In this document: one piece after another, positions 1 to 10,955 of the stretch | Layout: the number at the start of each line of letters is the position of its first letter | Position numbering within the stretch: position 1 is the first letter of the stretch | NCBI GenBank assembly: GCA_016709665.1 | Contig: JADJMI010000005.1 | Coordinates: 372,001 to 436,000 of the forward strand | DNA from: Betaproteobacteria bacterium | GTDB taxonomy: Bacteria > Pseudomonadota > Gammaproteobacteria > Burkholderiales > Usitatibacteraceae | Reading direction: 5' to 3' | Length of the DNA stretch: 64,000 bases | Notes under the pieces: model-generated | Database searches by the model: none | The model's input: the letters and a program-made list of their open reading frames with translations, nothing else | What the model was told of the DNA's origin: nothing | Made by a program: the position numbers and the translations under genes

Positions 1-325
1 TGCCGGCCGCGTCCGCCACCTGGTAGTCCACGCGCAGGCGCAGCTGGTATTCGTACACCCGGCCCGCGCCCGTGAGGGTGAGGATCGATTTCTCGGGCGT
101 CTCCGCGTTGATGCGCAGGTGCGCCTCGGCGTCCTTGAGCGTGGGCGAGAGCTTCGTGGGGCCGCCCGCGAGCCGGCGCCGCACCTCCGTGGCCACGGGC
201 GAAGCGCCGACCGTGGAGACGTGGATCGACTGGATCCCCATGGGCGCGTCGCCGCGCAGCTGGAAGCCGCAGCCGGCGAGGGCCGAGACGAGGGCGAGGG
301 CGGCCGCGAGGCGCAGGCTACGCAA
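1..325 (-). CDS. lptE: LPS-assembly lipoprotein LptE (3' end cut by window)
   Basis: Outer-membrane lipoprotein that plugs the LptD barrel in the last step of LPS export. The reading frame begins at a TTG (325-323) overlapping the last codons and stop of leuS by 8 bases. It gives a signal peptide MRSLRLAAALALVSALAGCG with a lipobox (LAGC, Cys19), then the FQLRG segment typical of LptE, then an 'IQSIHVST' beta strand. The C-terminal half lies beyond base 1. The leuS-lptE order, normally followed by holA, is standard in betaproteobacteria. The TTG start is inferred from the signal peptide; no other start sits close to it. Confidence 0.85.
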   Translation of the reverse strand, partial: MRSLRLAAALALVSALAGCGFQLRGDAPMGIQSIHVSTVGASPVATEVRRRLAGGPTKLSPTLKDAEAHLRINAETPEKSILTLTGAGRVYEYQLRLRVDYQVADAAG

Positions 326-2927
326 CGATGTTCACCAGCCGGCCGGGCACGACGACGACCTTCTTCGCGGGGCGGCCTTCCATGTGCTTCACCGCGGCCT
401 CGCTCGCGAGGGCGAGCTTCTCGATCTCGTCCTTCGTCGCGGCGGCCGCCACCTCGAGCTGGCCGCGCAGCTTGCCGTTCACCTGGAGCACGAGCACGAC
501 GGTGTCCTGCACCAGGGCGGACGGGTCGACTTCCGGCCAGGGTTGCGCGATGAGCGCGGAGCCCGGTCGCAGCTCGGCCCAGAGCGCCGTGCAGACGTGC
601 GGCACGACGGGCGAGAGGAGCAGCACCGCGCCCTCGAGCACCTCCTGCGCGACGGCGCGGCCGGCCGGGGACGCGTCGTGGGCATCCGTCATCGCGTTGA
701 GCAGCTCCATCACCGCCGCGATGGCCGTGTTGAACTGCAGGCGCCGGCCGTAGTCGTCGCCCACCTTGTCGATCGTCCTGTGCAGCTTGAAGCGCAGGTC
801 CTTCAGGGGCTTGGGCAGGTCGCCCGACGCGCGCGCGGCGACCGGGCCGCCGGCCGCGAGGTGGTCGTGCACCAGCTTCCACAGGCGCTTGAGGAACCGG
901 AACGAGCCCTCGACCGACGAATCGGACCAGAGGATGGTGTCCGTCGGCGGGCTCGCGAACATCACGTAGAGGCGCGCGGTGTCCGCGCCGTAGCGGTCGA
1001 TGAGATCCTGGGGGTCGACGCCGTTGCGCTTGGACTTGGACATCGTGCCGATGCCGTTGTACTCCACTTCGGAGCCGTCGGACTTGAGCAGCGCGCCGAT
1101 CACCTTGCCTTCGGCGTCGACCGCGGGCTCGATTTCCTCGGGGGCGAAGTACTCGATGCCGCCCTTGGCCGTGCGCCGGCTGAAGATGTGGTTGAGCACC
1201 ATGCCCTGCGTGAGCAGGTTCCTGAACGGCTCGTCCACCTTCACCAGGCCCATGTCGCGCATCGCCTTCGTCCAGAAGCGCGCGTAGAGCAGGTGCAGGA
1301 TCGCGTGCTCGATGCCGCCGATGTACTGGTCCATCGGCATCCAGTAGTCGGCGCGCGCGTCGACCATCGCGGCCGCGTCCGGGCAGGTGTAGCGGAAGAA
1401 GTACCAGGACGAATCCACGAAGGTGTCCATCGTGTCCGTCTCGCGCCGGGCGTCGCCGCCGCATGTCGGGCACTGGCACTCGTAGAAGGCCCTCGACTTC
1501 GCGAGCGGGCTGCCGCTGCCGTCCGGCACGAGGTCCTCGGGCAGCACGACGGGGAGCTGGTCGTCGGGCACGGGGACGTCGCCGCACGCCGGGCACAGGA
1601 TCATCGGGATGGGCGTGCCCCAGTAGCGCTGGCGGGAGATGCCCCAGTCGCGCAGGCGGAACTGCTTGCGCTTGTCGCCCAGGCCCATCGCCGAGAGATC
1701 CGCGGCGACCGCGTCGATGGCCGCCTGCTGCGCGAGGCCGTCGTACTTCCCGGAATTCACGCACACCCCGGCTTCCTCGTACCAGGGCTGCCACGCGTCC
1801 GTCGAGTAGGCCTGGCCGTCCACGTCGATGACCGGCTTGATGGCGAGCCCGTACTTCTTCGCGAAGGCGAAGTCGCGCTCGTCGTGGCCCGGCACGGCCA
1901 TCACCGCGCCCTCGCCGTAGCCCATGAGCACGTAGTTGCCGACCCAGGCCTCGACCTTCTCCTTCGTGAAGGGGTGCAGGACGAAGAGGCCCGTGGGCAT
2001 GCCCTTCTTCTCCATCGTGGCGAGGTCGGCTTCCATCACGCCGCCCTTCTTGCATTCGTCGATGAAGGCGACGAGCGCCGGGTTCGACTTCGCGGCTTCC
2101 GCGGCGAGCGGGTGCTCCGCGGCCACGGCGGCGAAGGTGATGCCCATGATCGTGTCGGCGCGCGTCGTGTAGACCTTGAGGCCGGCCTTGCCGTCGGCCA
2201 TCCGCGCGGCGGTCTCCGGCGCGTACGGCAGCGTGAACTCGACGCCGTACGAGCGGCCGATCCAGTTGCGCTGCATCTGCTTCACCTGCTCCGGCCAGCC
2301 CAGGCCGTCGAGCGCATCGACGAGCTCGTCCGCGTACTGCGAGATGCGCAGGTACCACATGGGGATCTCGCGCTTCTCGACCGTCGCGCCCGTGCGCCAG
2401 CCCTTGCCGTCGATCACCTGCTCGTTGGCGAGCACCGTCTGGTCGACCGGGTCCCAGTTCACGGTGCCGGTCTTGCGGTAGGCGATGCCCTTCTCGCGCA
2501 TGCGCAGGAAGAACCACTGGTTCCAGCGGTAGTAGTCGGGCGAGCAGGTGGCCACCTCGCGCGTCCAGTCGATCGAGAAGCCGAGCCCCTGGAGCTGCTT
2601 CTTCATGTACGCGATGTTGTCCCACGTCCACTTCGCGGGCGGCACGCCGTTCGCCATGGCGGCGTTCTCGGCGGGCAGGCCGAAGGCGTCCCAGCCCATG
2701 GGCTGCAGGACGTTGTAGCCCTTCATGCGCAGGAAATGCGCCAGGGCGTCGTTGATCGAGTAGTTGCGCACGTGCCCCATGTGCAGCTTGCCCGACGGGT
2801 ACGGCAGCATGCCCACGTTGTAGTACTTGGGCTTGGGCGAGTCGTCGGGCGCGAGGAAGGCCTTCGTGTCGGCCCACTGCTTCTGGACGGCGGGCTCGAG
2901 GCTCTTCGGCTGGTAGTGGGGATCCAT
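318..2927 (-). CDS. leuS: Leucyl-tRNA synthetase
   Basis: Class Ia aminoacyl-tRNA synthetase that charges tRNA-Leu in the cytoplasm. The ATG at 2927 gives 869 residues, the usual bacterial LeuRS length; the frame stays open to a TTG at 2966, but that extension is not conserved. The class I signature HMGH is at residues 49-52. The CP1 editing domain shows AVPGHDERDFAF. Two Cys-rich zinc segments (CPACGD and CPTCGG) follow, and the KMSKS loop appears as GTMSKSKRNG near residue 630. The C-terminal tRNA-binding domain ends in RLVNIVA. A TATAAT -10 box lies about 40 bases upstream of the start. lptE overlaps the 3' end, so the two are co-transcribed. Confidence 0.98.
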   Translation of the reverse strand: MDPHYQPKSLEPAVQKQWADTKAFLAPDDSPKPKYYNVGMLPYPSGKLHMGHVRNYSINDALAHFLRMKGYNVLQPMGWDAFGLPAENAAMANGVPPAKWTWDNIAYMKKQLQGLGFSIDWTREVATCSPDYYRWNQWFFLRMREKGIAYRKTGTVNWDPVDQTVLANEQVIDGKGWRTGATVEKREIPMWYLRISQYADELVDALDGLGWPEQVKQMQRNWIGRSYGVEFTLPYAPETAARMADGKAGLKVYTTRADTIMGITFAAVAAEHPLAAEAAKSNPALVAFIDECKKGGVMEADLATMEKKGMPTGLFVLHPFTKEKVEAWVGNYVLMGYGEGAVMAVPGHDERDFAFAKKYGLAIKPVIDVDGQAYSTDAWQPWYEEAGVCVNSGKYDGLAQQAAIDAVAADLSAMGLGDKRKQFRLRDWGISRQRYWGTPIPMILCPACGDVPVPDDQLPVVLPEDLVPDGSGSPLAKSRAFYECQCPTCGGDARRETDTMDTFVDSSWYFFRYTCPDAAAMVDARADYWMPMDQYIGGIEHAILHLLYARFWTKAMRDMGLVKVDEPFRNLLTQGMVLNHIFSRRTAKGGIEYFAPEEIEPAVDAEGKVIGALLKSDGSEVEYNGIGTMSKSKRNGVDPQDLIDRYGADTARLYVMFASPPTDTILWSDSSVEGSFRFLKRLWKLVHDHLAAGGPVAARASGDLPKPLKDLRFKLHRTIDKVGDDYGRRLQFNTAIAAVMELLNAMTDAHDASPAGRAVAQEVLEGAVLLLSPVVPHVCTALWAELRPGSALIAQPWPEVDPSALVQDTVVLVLQVNGKLRGQLEVAAAATKDEIEKLALASEAAVKHMEGRPAKKVVVVPGRLVNIVA

Positions 2928-2966
2928 GGCGGTGCTCGATCGGGAAGGGCGTGGTGCGATGCGCAA

Positions 2967-2995
2967 ATTATAGCAGCGGGGTCACCCAACCCATT
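2967..2995 (-). promoter_or_regulatory. Candidate sigma-70 promoter of leuS
   Basis: Read on the minus strand, a perfect TATAAT lies at 2972-2967, 40 bases before the leuS ATG. No good -35 is visible at 16-18 bases; AATGGG at 2995-2990 is the 17-base position. The assignment rests on the -10 box, which stands out in GC-rich DNA. Confidence 0.5.
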
Positions 2996-3100
2996 GATTA
3001 TTCGCGCGCTTACGCCGCCGGGAACTTGTGCGCCGCACCGCCTGTCATGAAGGTGGGCACCTTTCCTTTGGCGGTGCCCGGATTGTGGGGCAGAACGTTC

Positions 3101-3131
3101 GGGGGCGCTTTCGGGCGCCCCCCATTTTTTT
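3101..3131 (+). terminator. Rho-independent terminator-like hairpin (plus-strand orientation)
   Basis: GGGGGCGC (3101-3108) pairs with GCGCCCCC (3115-3122) around a six-base loop, followed by A and seven Ts (3125-3131). The T tract is on the plus strand, yet the flanking genes (tcuB ending at 3139 and leuS) are on the minus strand, so it faces the wrong way to end tcuB in the classic manner. On the minus strand the hairpin is preceded by As and has no T tract after it. Confidence 0.65.
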
Positions 3132-3138
3132 GCCCCGC

Positions 3139-4287
3139 CTACTCGGGCAGGCTGAAGGCCACCGGCCGGCGCCTTTCCAGGTGGAATCGCACCAGCGCCA
3201 CCACGCGGTAGATCGCGTGCGCGAACTTGCCGTAGGGCATGGTGAGGAAGAGCGCGAGCACCGCCCCCAGGTGCAGGCACAGCAGGGTTCCCATCGCCGC
3301 CGTCTCCCGCAGGAAGAGGAGCGCGAGCCCCGTGACGCTGGTCGCCACCAGGAGGGCGAGGAAGCCCTCGTCCATCCCCTTCTGCTCGGGCGCCATCAGT
3401 TCCGGGTCGCGGCGCCGGCGAAGCGACAGCAATCCCAGCGGCCCGGCGATGAGGCCGATGCCGCCCACGGTTCCGAGCACGACGGGCAGGCTCAGGAAGG
3501 CATACGGCGCCTTCCAGCCGAACGCATAGTGATAGACCGAGGCGAGGCTCGTGGCCGCGAAGCACAGGAGAAACCCGTAGAACGTGAGGTGGTGGAAGAC
3601 GCGCCGCGCGTTCGAGGGCGGCTCGTCCGGGTGACGGCAGCCCTGCTTGTCCTCGCCGCCATCCAGCCAGCGCAGGGTGAAGGCGTCGTGCAGCGCCTCG
3701 GCCGCCGTCGACGGCCGCACGAAGTCCGCCAGGCGCTCGCCCATGTCCGGCCAGAAGCGGGCGATGCCGACGGCGAACGCCGCCGCCACGAAAGCCGAGA
3801 CCGTCCCGAACACCGCCACCATCGTCCCGTGGGGGATGAGCGCGTAGAAGGAGCCCTTCGCGTCCGCGTGCGCCTGGAAGAGCCGCGCGGGGTCGGACAG
3901 GAACGCCGCCAGCAGGAACATGAACGCGATGCCGGCGAACGAGGCGAGGGCCACGGCGAGGGCGTTGCGGTCGTAGAGGCTCGCGAACGCGCCGGGCCAG
4001 GCGTACTTGCGGTACGTCTGCTCGCGAACGCGGGCGAGCGTGCGCGGGAAGTTGAGGTCGAACGGGTGCGGCGGCGCGTACTGGCAGGCGTGGTGGCACG
4101 CGCCGCAGTTGTGGCACAGGTTCGCCAGGTAGTGGACGTCGTGCTCGGGAAAGGCGAGCCGGCGCTGCAGGGCGGGAAACACCGCGCAGTAGCCCTCGCA
4201 GTAGCGGCACGCGTTGCAGATGGCGAGAAGGCGCTGGGCCTCCTCGATGAGCGCCGGCAGGCTCTTGCGTTCCTCAGCCGCGGACAT
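3139..4287 (-). CDS. tcuB: Tricarballylate utilisation protein TcuB-like (Fe-S, membrane)
   Basis: Membrane-bound iron-sulfur protein that re-oxidises the FAD of TcuA and passes electrons to the quinone pool during tricarballylate oxidation. It has 382 residues. The N-terminal part carries two cysteine clusters (CNACRYCEGYCAVFP near residue 24 and CHNCGACHHACQYAP near 58), fitting two [4Fe-4S] centres. Several hydrophobic helices follow (for example AVALASFAGIAFMFLLAAF and LLVATSVTGLALLFL) with His residues that could bind haem. The start overlaps the 3' end of tcuA by 14 bases, so the pair is one transcription unit. CobZ of cobalamin synthesis is a fused TcuA-TcuB homologue; the separate genes here favour the Tcu role. 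The true substrate is inferred from homology. Confidence 0.88.
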   Translation of the reverse strand: MSAAEERKSLPALIEEAQRLLAICNACRYCEGYCAVFPALQRRLAFPEHDVHYLANLCHNCGACHHACQYAPPHPFDLNFPRTLARVREQTYRKYAWPGAFASLYDRNALAVALASFAGIAFMFLLAAFLSDPARLFQAHADAKGSFYALIPHGTMVAVFGTVSAFVAAAFAVGIARFWPDMGERLADFVRPSTAAEALHDAFTLRWLDGGEDKQGCRHPDEPPSNARRVFHHLTFYGFLLCFAATSLASVYHYAFGWKAPYAFLSLPVVLGTVGGIGLIAGPLGLLSLRRRRDPELMAPEQKGMDEGFLALLVATSVTGLALLFLRETAAMGTLLCLHLGAVLALFLTMPYGKFAHAIYRVVALVRFHLERRRPVAFSLPE

Positions 4288-5667
4288 GGCGTGCGGCCTC
4301 CCGGCCCGCGATGCGTCCGAACGTGGTGCCGATCGCCATGCCCACGCCCGCCACGTAGCCCTTGCCGAGCACGTTGCCCGACATGATCTCGCCCGCGGCG
4401 AAGACGTTCGCCGAAGGGGTGCCGCCGAATTTCACGCGCGCGCTTTCGTCCACGACCACACTCAGGTAGGTGAAGGTGATGCCCGGCCGCAAGGGGGTAG
4501 GCGTAGAAGGGGGGCGCGTCGATGGCGCGCGCCCAGTGGGTCTTGGGCGGCGCGAGGCCCTCCGTCCGGCAATCGTCGAAGATCGTGTGGTCGAAGGTGC
4601 CGGGGCGCACGGCGGCGTTGAAATCCGCGACCGTCCTTTCGAGCCGGGCGGGATCCAGCGCGAGGGCCTTCGCGAGGTCCGCGAGGGTGCGGGCCTGCAC
4701 CGGCGGGAAGACGGGCGGCATGAACCGGCCCATCGATTTCGAATCGATGATCGAATAGGCGATCTGCCCCGGCTGGCCCGCGACGAGCCGGCCCCAGATG
4801 GCGTAGCGCTTGGGCCAGAAATCCTCGCCCTCGTCGTAGAAGCGGTTCGCCTCGGCGTTCACCACGATGCCCAGGGACACGGCGTCCACCCGCGTCACGA
4901 TGCCGCCGTCGAATTTCGGCGAGCGCGCGTCGATCGCCACGCAATGTCCCTGCGTGGGATCGCCGATCGTTTCGGCGCCGCGCTCCATGAAGAGCCTGAG
5001 CACGCGACCGCGGTTGTAGGGCGTGCCGCGGATGAGGAAGTTGTCGGCCGTGGGCCCCCACGCCTCGCGCAGCCATTCGAGGTTCGACTCGAACCCGCCC
5101 GCCGCGGCCACCACGGCCTTCGCGCGGATCGCCGAGCGCTCGCCCGCGCATTCCACGATGGCCGAGTGGAAGGCGCCGCCCGCGATGTCGAGATCCACCA
5201 CTTCGGTTTCGTAGCGGATGTCGATGCCGGCGCGCTCGGCCGCCGCGTAGTAGGCGTTCATGAGCGCCTTGCCGCCGCCCAGGAAGAAGGCGTTGGTGCG
5301 CGACAGGTGCAGCGTGCCGCCGAGCGGGGGCTGGAAGCGCACGCCCTTCGACTTCATCCAGGGCAGGTTCGACTGCGGTCTCGCGGATGGCGATGCGGGC
5401 GAGGTTCTCCTGCGTCTGCCCGCCGGTCACCTTGAGGAGGTCCTGCCAGTACTCCTCCTCCGGGTAGGCCCCGGTGAGCACGTCGAGCGGCGCGTCGTGC
5501 ATCGTGCGCATGTTGCGCGTGTGCCGGCTGTTGCCGCCGCGAAGCGCGCGCGGCGCGACCTCCAGCACGATCACCGACGCGCCGGACTCGCGGGCCGTGA
5601 GCGCGGCGCACAGGGCTGCGTTTCCGCCGCCCAGCACCAGAACGTCGCAGGACACTTCGGCCGCCAT
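4274..5667 (-). pseudogene. tcuA: FAD-dependent tricarballylate dehydrogenase TcuA, broken by two one-base insertions
   Basis: Flavoprotein dehydrogenase converting tricarballylate to cis-aconitate. It starts at an ATG (5667) overlapping the stop of the upstream regulator and reads VLVLGGGNAALCAALTARE (FAD Rossmann motif). It then leaves frame near 5372-5379, where ARIAIRET should continue into SNLPWMKSKGVRFQPP. The middle part (GGGKALMNAYYAAAERAGI and so on) is intact until a run of five Gs at 4493-4497. With one G fewer, PPFYAYPL joins the C-terminal LRPGITFTYLSVVVDE, and the protein ends at 4274. With both bases removed the protein is full length and every family block is present, so sequencing error is as likely as gene decay. 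The family could also be read as a fumarate reductase/succinate dehydrogenase flavoprotein; the TcuB neighbour supports TcuA. Confidence 0.85.
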
Positions 5668-6362
5668 CAGCACTCCAGCATCAGGGTGAGGCGCGTGCGG
5701 TACGCCGCGCGGATATGGGTGCGGGCCGCCTCGTCCGCCGCGGCCGGGTCGCGCTTCGCGATGGCCTTCACGATGGCCTCGTGCTCGCCCCGTGCCTTGT
5801 CCGGCCGGCCGGGCGTGGCGAGCGTCGTGGGGCCCAGCAGCACCATCGACTGGCGAAGCGCGTTCACGGCGCGCAGCAGGAAGCGGTTGTGCGCGCTGCG
5901 GAAGAGCGCTTCGTGGAAGAGGCGGTTCACGCGGGCGATGCGGACGGCGTCGTCGAGGCCGCGGTCCCGCTGGGCGATCTCGCGAAGCGCGTCGATCTCG
6001 GCTTCCGAGGCGTGGCGCGCGGCGAGGGCGGCGGCGGTGCCCTCGAGCACCTCGCGCATCGCGTAGAGCTCCGCGACCATGCCGTGGTCCAGCTCGGCGA
6101 CGATCATGCCTCGGGAGGGGTCGCGCGCGATGAGGCCCTCGCCCTCCAGGCGGCCCAAGGCCTCGCGGATGGGCGTGCGGCTCGCGCCCAGCCAGGCCGA
6201 GAGTTCCAGCTCGCGCAGGCGCGAGCCGGGCTTCAGCGTGCCGCGCTCGATGGACTCGAAGAGCCGCTGGTAGGCGAGGTCGCCGCGCGAGGCCTTCGCC
6301 TCGCCGGGCTTGGGGGGCCGGCGGGAGGCGGACTTGCGGGCGGGGGCGGCGGCTCTCGGCAC
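5667..6362 (-). CDS. GntR family transcriptional regulator, FCD (FadR-type) domain
   Basis: 231 residues from a GTG at 6362, preceded by GAGG at a suitable spacing. A short basic, Pro/Ala-rich N-terminus leads into a GntR winged helix (residues about 30-100: LAYQRLFESIERGTLKPGSR, then SRTPIREALGRLEGEGLIAR). An all-helical FCD ligand domain follows (YAMREVLEGTAAALAARHA; metal-type His at RLFHEALF and at GEHEAIVKAI). FCD regulators usually sense carboxylates. Its TGA overlaps the ATG of tcuA, so it is the first gene of the tcuAB operon. It is divergent from the Bug-protein gene, with a clear dyad operator between. A GntR regulator here departs from the LysR-type TcuR known from Salmonella. Confidence 0.9.
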   Translation of the reverse strand: MPRAAAPARKSASRRPPKPGEAKASRGDLAYQRLFESIERGTLKPGSRLRELELSAWLGASRTPIREALGRLEGEGLIARDPSRGMIVAELDHGMVAELYAMREVLEGTAAALAARHASEAEIDALREIAQRDRGLDDAVRIARVNRLFHEALFRSAHNRFLLRAVNALRQSMVLLGPTTLATPGRPDKARGEHEAIVKAIAKRDPAAADEAARTHIRAAYRTRLTLMLEC

Positions 6363-6373
6363 GGGGTGCCTCG

Positions 6374-6408
6374 TTGACAGGGGGCGACGAATGTATACAA
6401 TGGTATAC
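6374..6408 (+). promoter_or_regulatory. Promoter of the Bug-protein gene overlapped by a GntR/FCD operator
   Basis: A perfect -35 TTGACA (6374-6379), a 16-base spacer and TACAAT (6396-6401) form a strong sigma-70 promoter reading toward the gene at 6447. Laid over the -10 are two GTATAC half sites (6393-6398 and 6403-6408) separated by AATG, inside TGTATACAATGGTATACG. This short TnGTATAC-type dyad is typical of FadR/FCD-subfamily GntR sites. Binding there would block the rightward promoter and probably also govern the leftward regulator-tcuAB operon. Confidence 0.7.
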
Positions 6409-6446
6409 GAACCTTGCCGCCCGACGCAAATCCCGGAGGAAAAAAC

Positions 6447-7409
6447 ATGAAACGATTCGCCGCTCTCGCGGCCGCGCTCGCCTTCGCGGGCACGGCCTTC
6501 GCCCAGGCCGACTTTCCCAGCCGCCAGATGACGATCCTCGTGGGCTTCGCGCCCGGCGGGGCCACGGACACCGCCGCGCGCATCATCGCGAAGAAGCTCT
6601 CCGAGAACCTCGGCCAGCCGGTGGTCGTCGAGAACAAGCCCGGCGCCGGCGGCAACATCGTGCACCACCAGATGGCCACGGCGAACCCGGACGGCTACAC
6701 GATCCTCCTGGGATCCGTGGGCCCGTTGTCGGTGGCGCCGCACCTGGTCGCGAAACTGCCGTACGACCCGCTCAAGGACCTGGCGCCCCTCACCATGGCG
6801 GTCAACTTCCCCAACGTGCTCGTCGTGCACTCGGGCGTGTCGGCGAAGAGCCTCGCGGAGTACATCGCGCTCGCCAAGTCGAAGCCCGGCAGCCTCGACT
6901 ACGCCTCCACGGGCGTGGGCAGCGCCTCGCACCTGGCCGGCGAGCTCTTCAACCAGCGCGCGGGCGTCGACATCGTCCACATCCCGTACAAGGGCGGCGG
7001 TCCCGCCATGACGGACCTGCTGGGCGGCCGCGTCTCCACCTATTACTCCACGCACTCCACGGCCGGCCCGCACATCGAGGCCGGGAAGCTGCGCGCCCTC
7101 GCCGTCACCGGCGCGAAGCGCTCGACCTTCCTGCCCAACGTGCCGACCATCGCCGAATCGGGCTTCCCCGGCTTCGAGGCGAGCAACTGGTACGCCTTCG
7201 TCACCTCCGCCAAGGTGCCGCAGCCGATCCTCGAGCGCTGGAACAAGGAGCTGGTGAAGGCCCTCAATGCCCCGGACGTGAAGGAGCAACTCGCCAAGCA
7301 CTTCCTCGAGCCCAGCCCCGGCACGCGCGAGGAGTTGGCCGCCTACATCAAGCGGGAATACGACAACTGGGGCCGCGTGGTGAAGAAGGCCAACATCCAG
7401 GCCAACTAG
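6447..7409 (+). CDS. Tripartite tricarboxylate transporter substrate-binding protein (Bug/TctC family)
   Basis: Periplasmic binding protein of 320 residues. The start at 6447 has a GGAGGA ribosome site six bases upstream and gives a Sec signal peptide ending near TAFAQA. Bug hallmarks follow: the binding-loop region FPSRQMTILVGFAPGGATD, VVENKPGAGGN, and later HIPYKGGGPAMTDLLGG with NVPTIAESGFPGFEAS. No TctA/TctB membrane genes lie nearby, which is common for betaproteobacterial Bug proteins; these may act with a shared transporter or only as sensors. Its position across from tcuAB suggests a di- or tricarboxylate ligand (inference). Confidence 0.93.
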   Translation: MKRFAALAAALAFAGTAFAQADFPSRQMTILVGFAPGGATDTAARIIAKKLSENLGQPVVVENKPGAGGNIVHHQMATANPDGYTILLGSVGPLSVAPHLVAKLPYDPLKDLAPLTMAVNFPNVLVVHSGVSAKSLAEYIALAKSKPGSLDYASTGVGSASHLAGELFNQRAGVDIVHIPYKGGGPAMTDLLGGRVSTYYSTHSTAGPHIEAGKLRALAVTGAKRSTFLPNVPTIAESGFPGFEASNWYAFVTSAKVPQPILERWNKELVKALNAPDVKEQLAKHFLEPSPGTREELAAYIKREYDNWGRVVKKANIQAN

Positions 7410-7417
7410 GCTCGCCC

Positions 7418-8458
7418 TTGACTGCCCGCTTCGGCGAGGCCGAGCTCTCGGCCCTCGCCACCTCGGCCCTCGAAGGGCTCGGTCTCGCGCCCCGCGACGC
7501 CGCCGACAGCGCGCGCATCCTGGTGCTGGCGGATCTCTTCGGCCTGCACACGCACGGCGTCGCGCGCGTCGCCTCCTACGGCGAGCGCGTCGACCTGGGC
7601 GGCATCTCGGCGCTCGCGCAGGTGCGCGTGGAGAAGGTCGCGCCGGCCGTGGCCCGTGTCGACGGCGCCAACGGCCTGGGGCCCTTGGTCGGCATGCGCG
7701 CGCTGGAAGCGGCCATGGATCTCGCGCGCGATTGCGGCGTGGGCATGGCCTTCGCGCGCGCCAGCAACCATTTCGGCCCGATCTCGCCGTACGGCTTCAT
7801 CGCCGCGCAGGCGGGATTCGCCACGATGATCGGCAGCAACGCCTCCACGACCATCGCACCGTGGGGCGGGGGCGACGCGCGCCTGGGCAACAACCCGCTC
7901 GGCTTCGGCGTGCCGCAGCCCGGCGGGCCGCCGTTCCTGCTCGACATGGCGATGAGCGTGGCCGCGCGCGCCAAGATCCGCGGCGCCGCCGCCCGGGGCG
8001 AGCCGATCCCGGCCACGTGGGCCACGGATGCCGCCGGCCGGCCCACCACCGACGCGAAAGCCGCGCTCGACGGGTTCCTGCAGCCCGTGGGCGGCCACAA
8101 GGGCTACGGCCTCGCGCTCGTGGTCGACCTGTTCGCGGGCCTGCTCTCGGGCGCGGGGTTCCTCACCCACGTGAGCTCCTGGTCGGCGGATCCGGAGAAG
8201 CCCCAGGATCTCGGGCATTTCTTCATCGCGCTCGATACGACGAAGCTCGGCGCGGCCGAATGGCTGGCCGGGCGGATGGCGGATTTCCGCGCCATCCTGC
8301 ACGCCTCGCCGCCGGCCGATCCCTCGGCCCCGGTGGTCGTGCCCGGCGAGATCGAGCTCGCGCGCATGGCGCGCTTGCGCGCCGAGGGCATTCCCCTCCC
8401 GCAGGACGTGATCGACGCGCTCCACGCCTTCGCGAAAAGAAAGCGCGCGCCGGCCTGA
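7418..8458 (+). CDS. Ldh2 family (malate / L-lactate / sulfolactate-type) NAD(P)-dependent dehydrogenase
   Basis: About 346 residues from a TTG at 7418, eight bases after the Bug gene, so probably co-transcribed. The Ldh2 fold oxidises 2-hydroxy acids with NAD(P). Visible blocks are ADLFGLHTHGVARV (conserved His region, about residue 40), RASNHFGPISPYGF, STTIAPWGGGDARLGNNPLG (cofactor/active-site region), LLDMAMSVAARAKIR, and GGHKGYGLALVVDLFAGLL. All catalytic-type residues appear present. The start is uncertain because there is no strong Shine-Dalgarno sequence and no nearby ATG. The substrate cannot be told from sequence; with Bug and TcuAB beside it, a hydroxylated carboxylate is a reasonable inference. 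Confidence 0.88.
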   Translation: MTARFGEAELSALATSALEGLGLAPRDAADSARILVLADLFGLHTHGVARVASYGERVDLGGISALAQVRVEKVAPAVARVDGANGLGPLVGMRALEAAMDLARDCGVGMAFARASNHFGPISPYGFIAAQAGFATMIGSNASTTIAPWGGGDARLGNNPLGFGVPQPGGPPFLLDMAMSVAARAKIRGAAARGEPIPATWATDAAGRPTTDAKAALDGFLQPVGGHKGYGLALVVDLFAGLLSGAGFLTHVSSWSADPEKPQDLGHFFIALDTTKLGAAEWLAGRMADFRAILHASPPADPSAPVVVPGEIELARMARLRAEGIPLPQDVIDALHAFAKRKRAPA

Positions 8459-8510
8459 AACCGCGGCCCGCGGCGTGAGAAAATCGCGGCTCCCCCGCGA
8501 CACGCCCGCC

Positions 8511-10941
<2,431 letters not shown>

Positions 10942-10955
<14 letters not shown>

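Noticed and set aside
72..3050. A very long open frame on the plus strand opposite leuS
   Set aside because: High-GC DNA leaves antisense frames open. The product is Arg/Ala/His-rich without a known domain, while the opposite frame is a clear LeuRS. The same reasoning removes other long antisense frames, for example opposite polA, narG and the 5-oxoprolinase.
4274..5667. Reading the tcuA pieces as three separate genes
   Set aside because: The pieces line up end to end as one flavoprotein with the family blocks in order; one base removed at each of two sites restores it.
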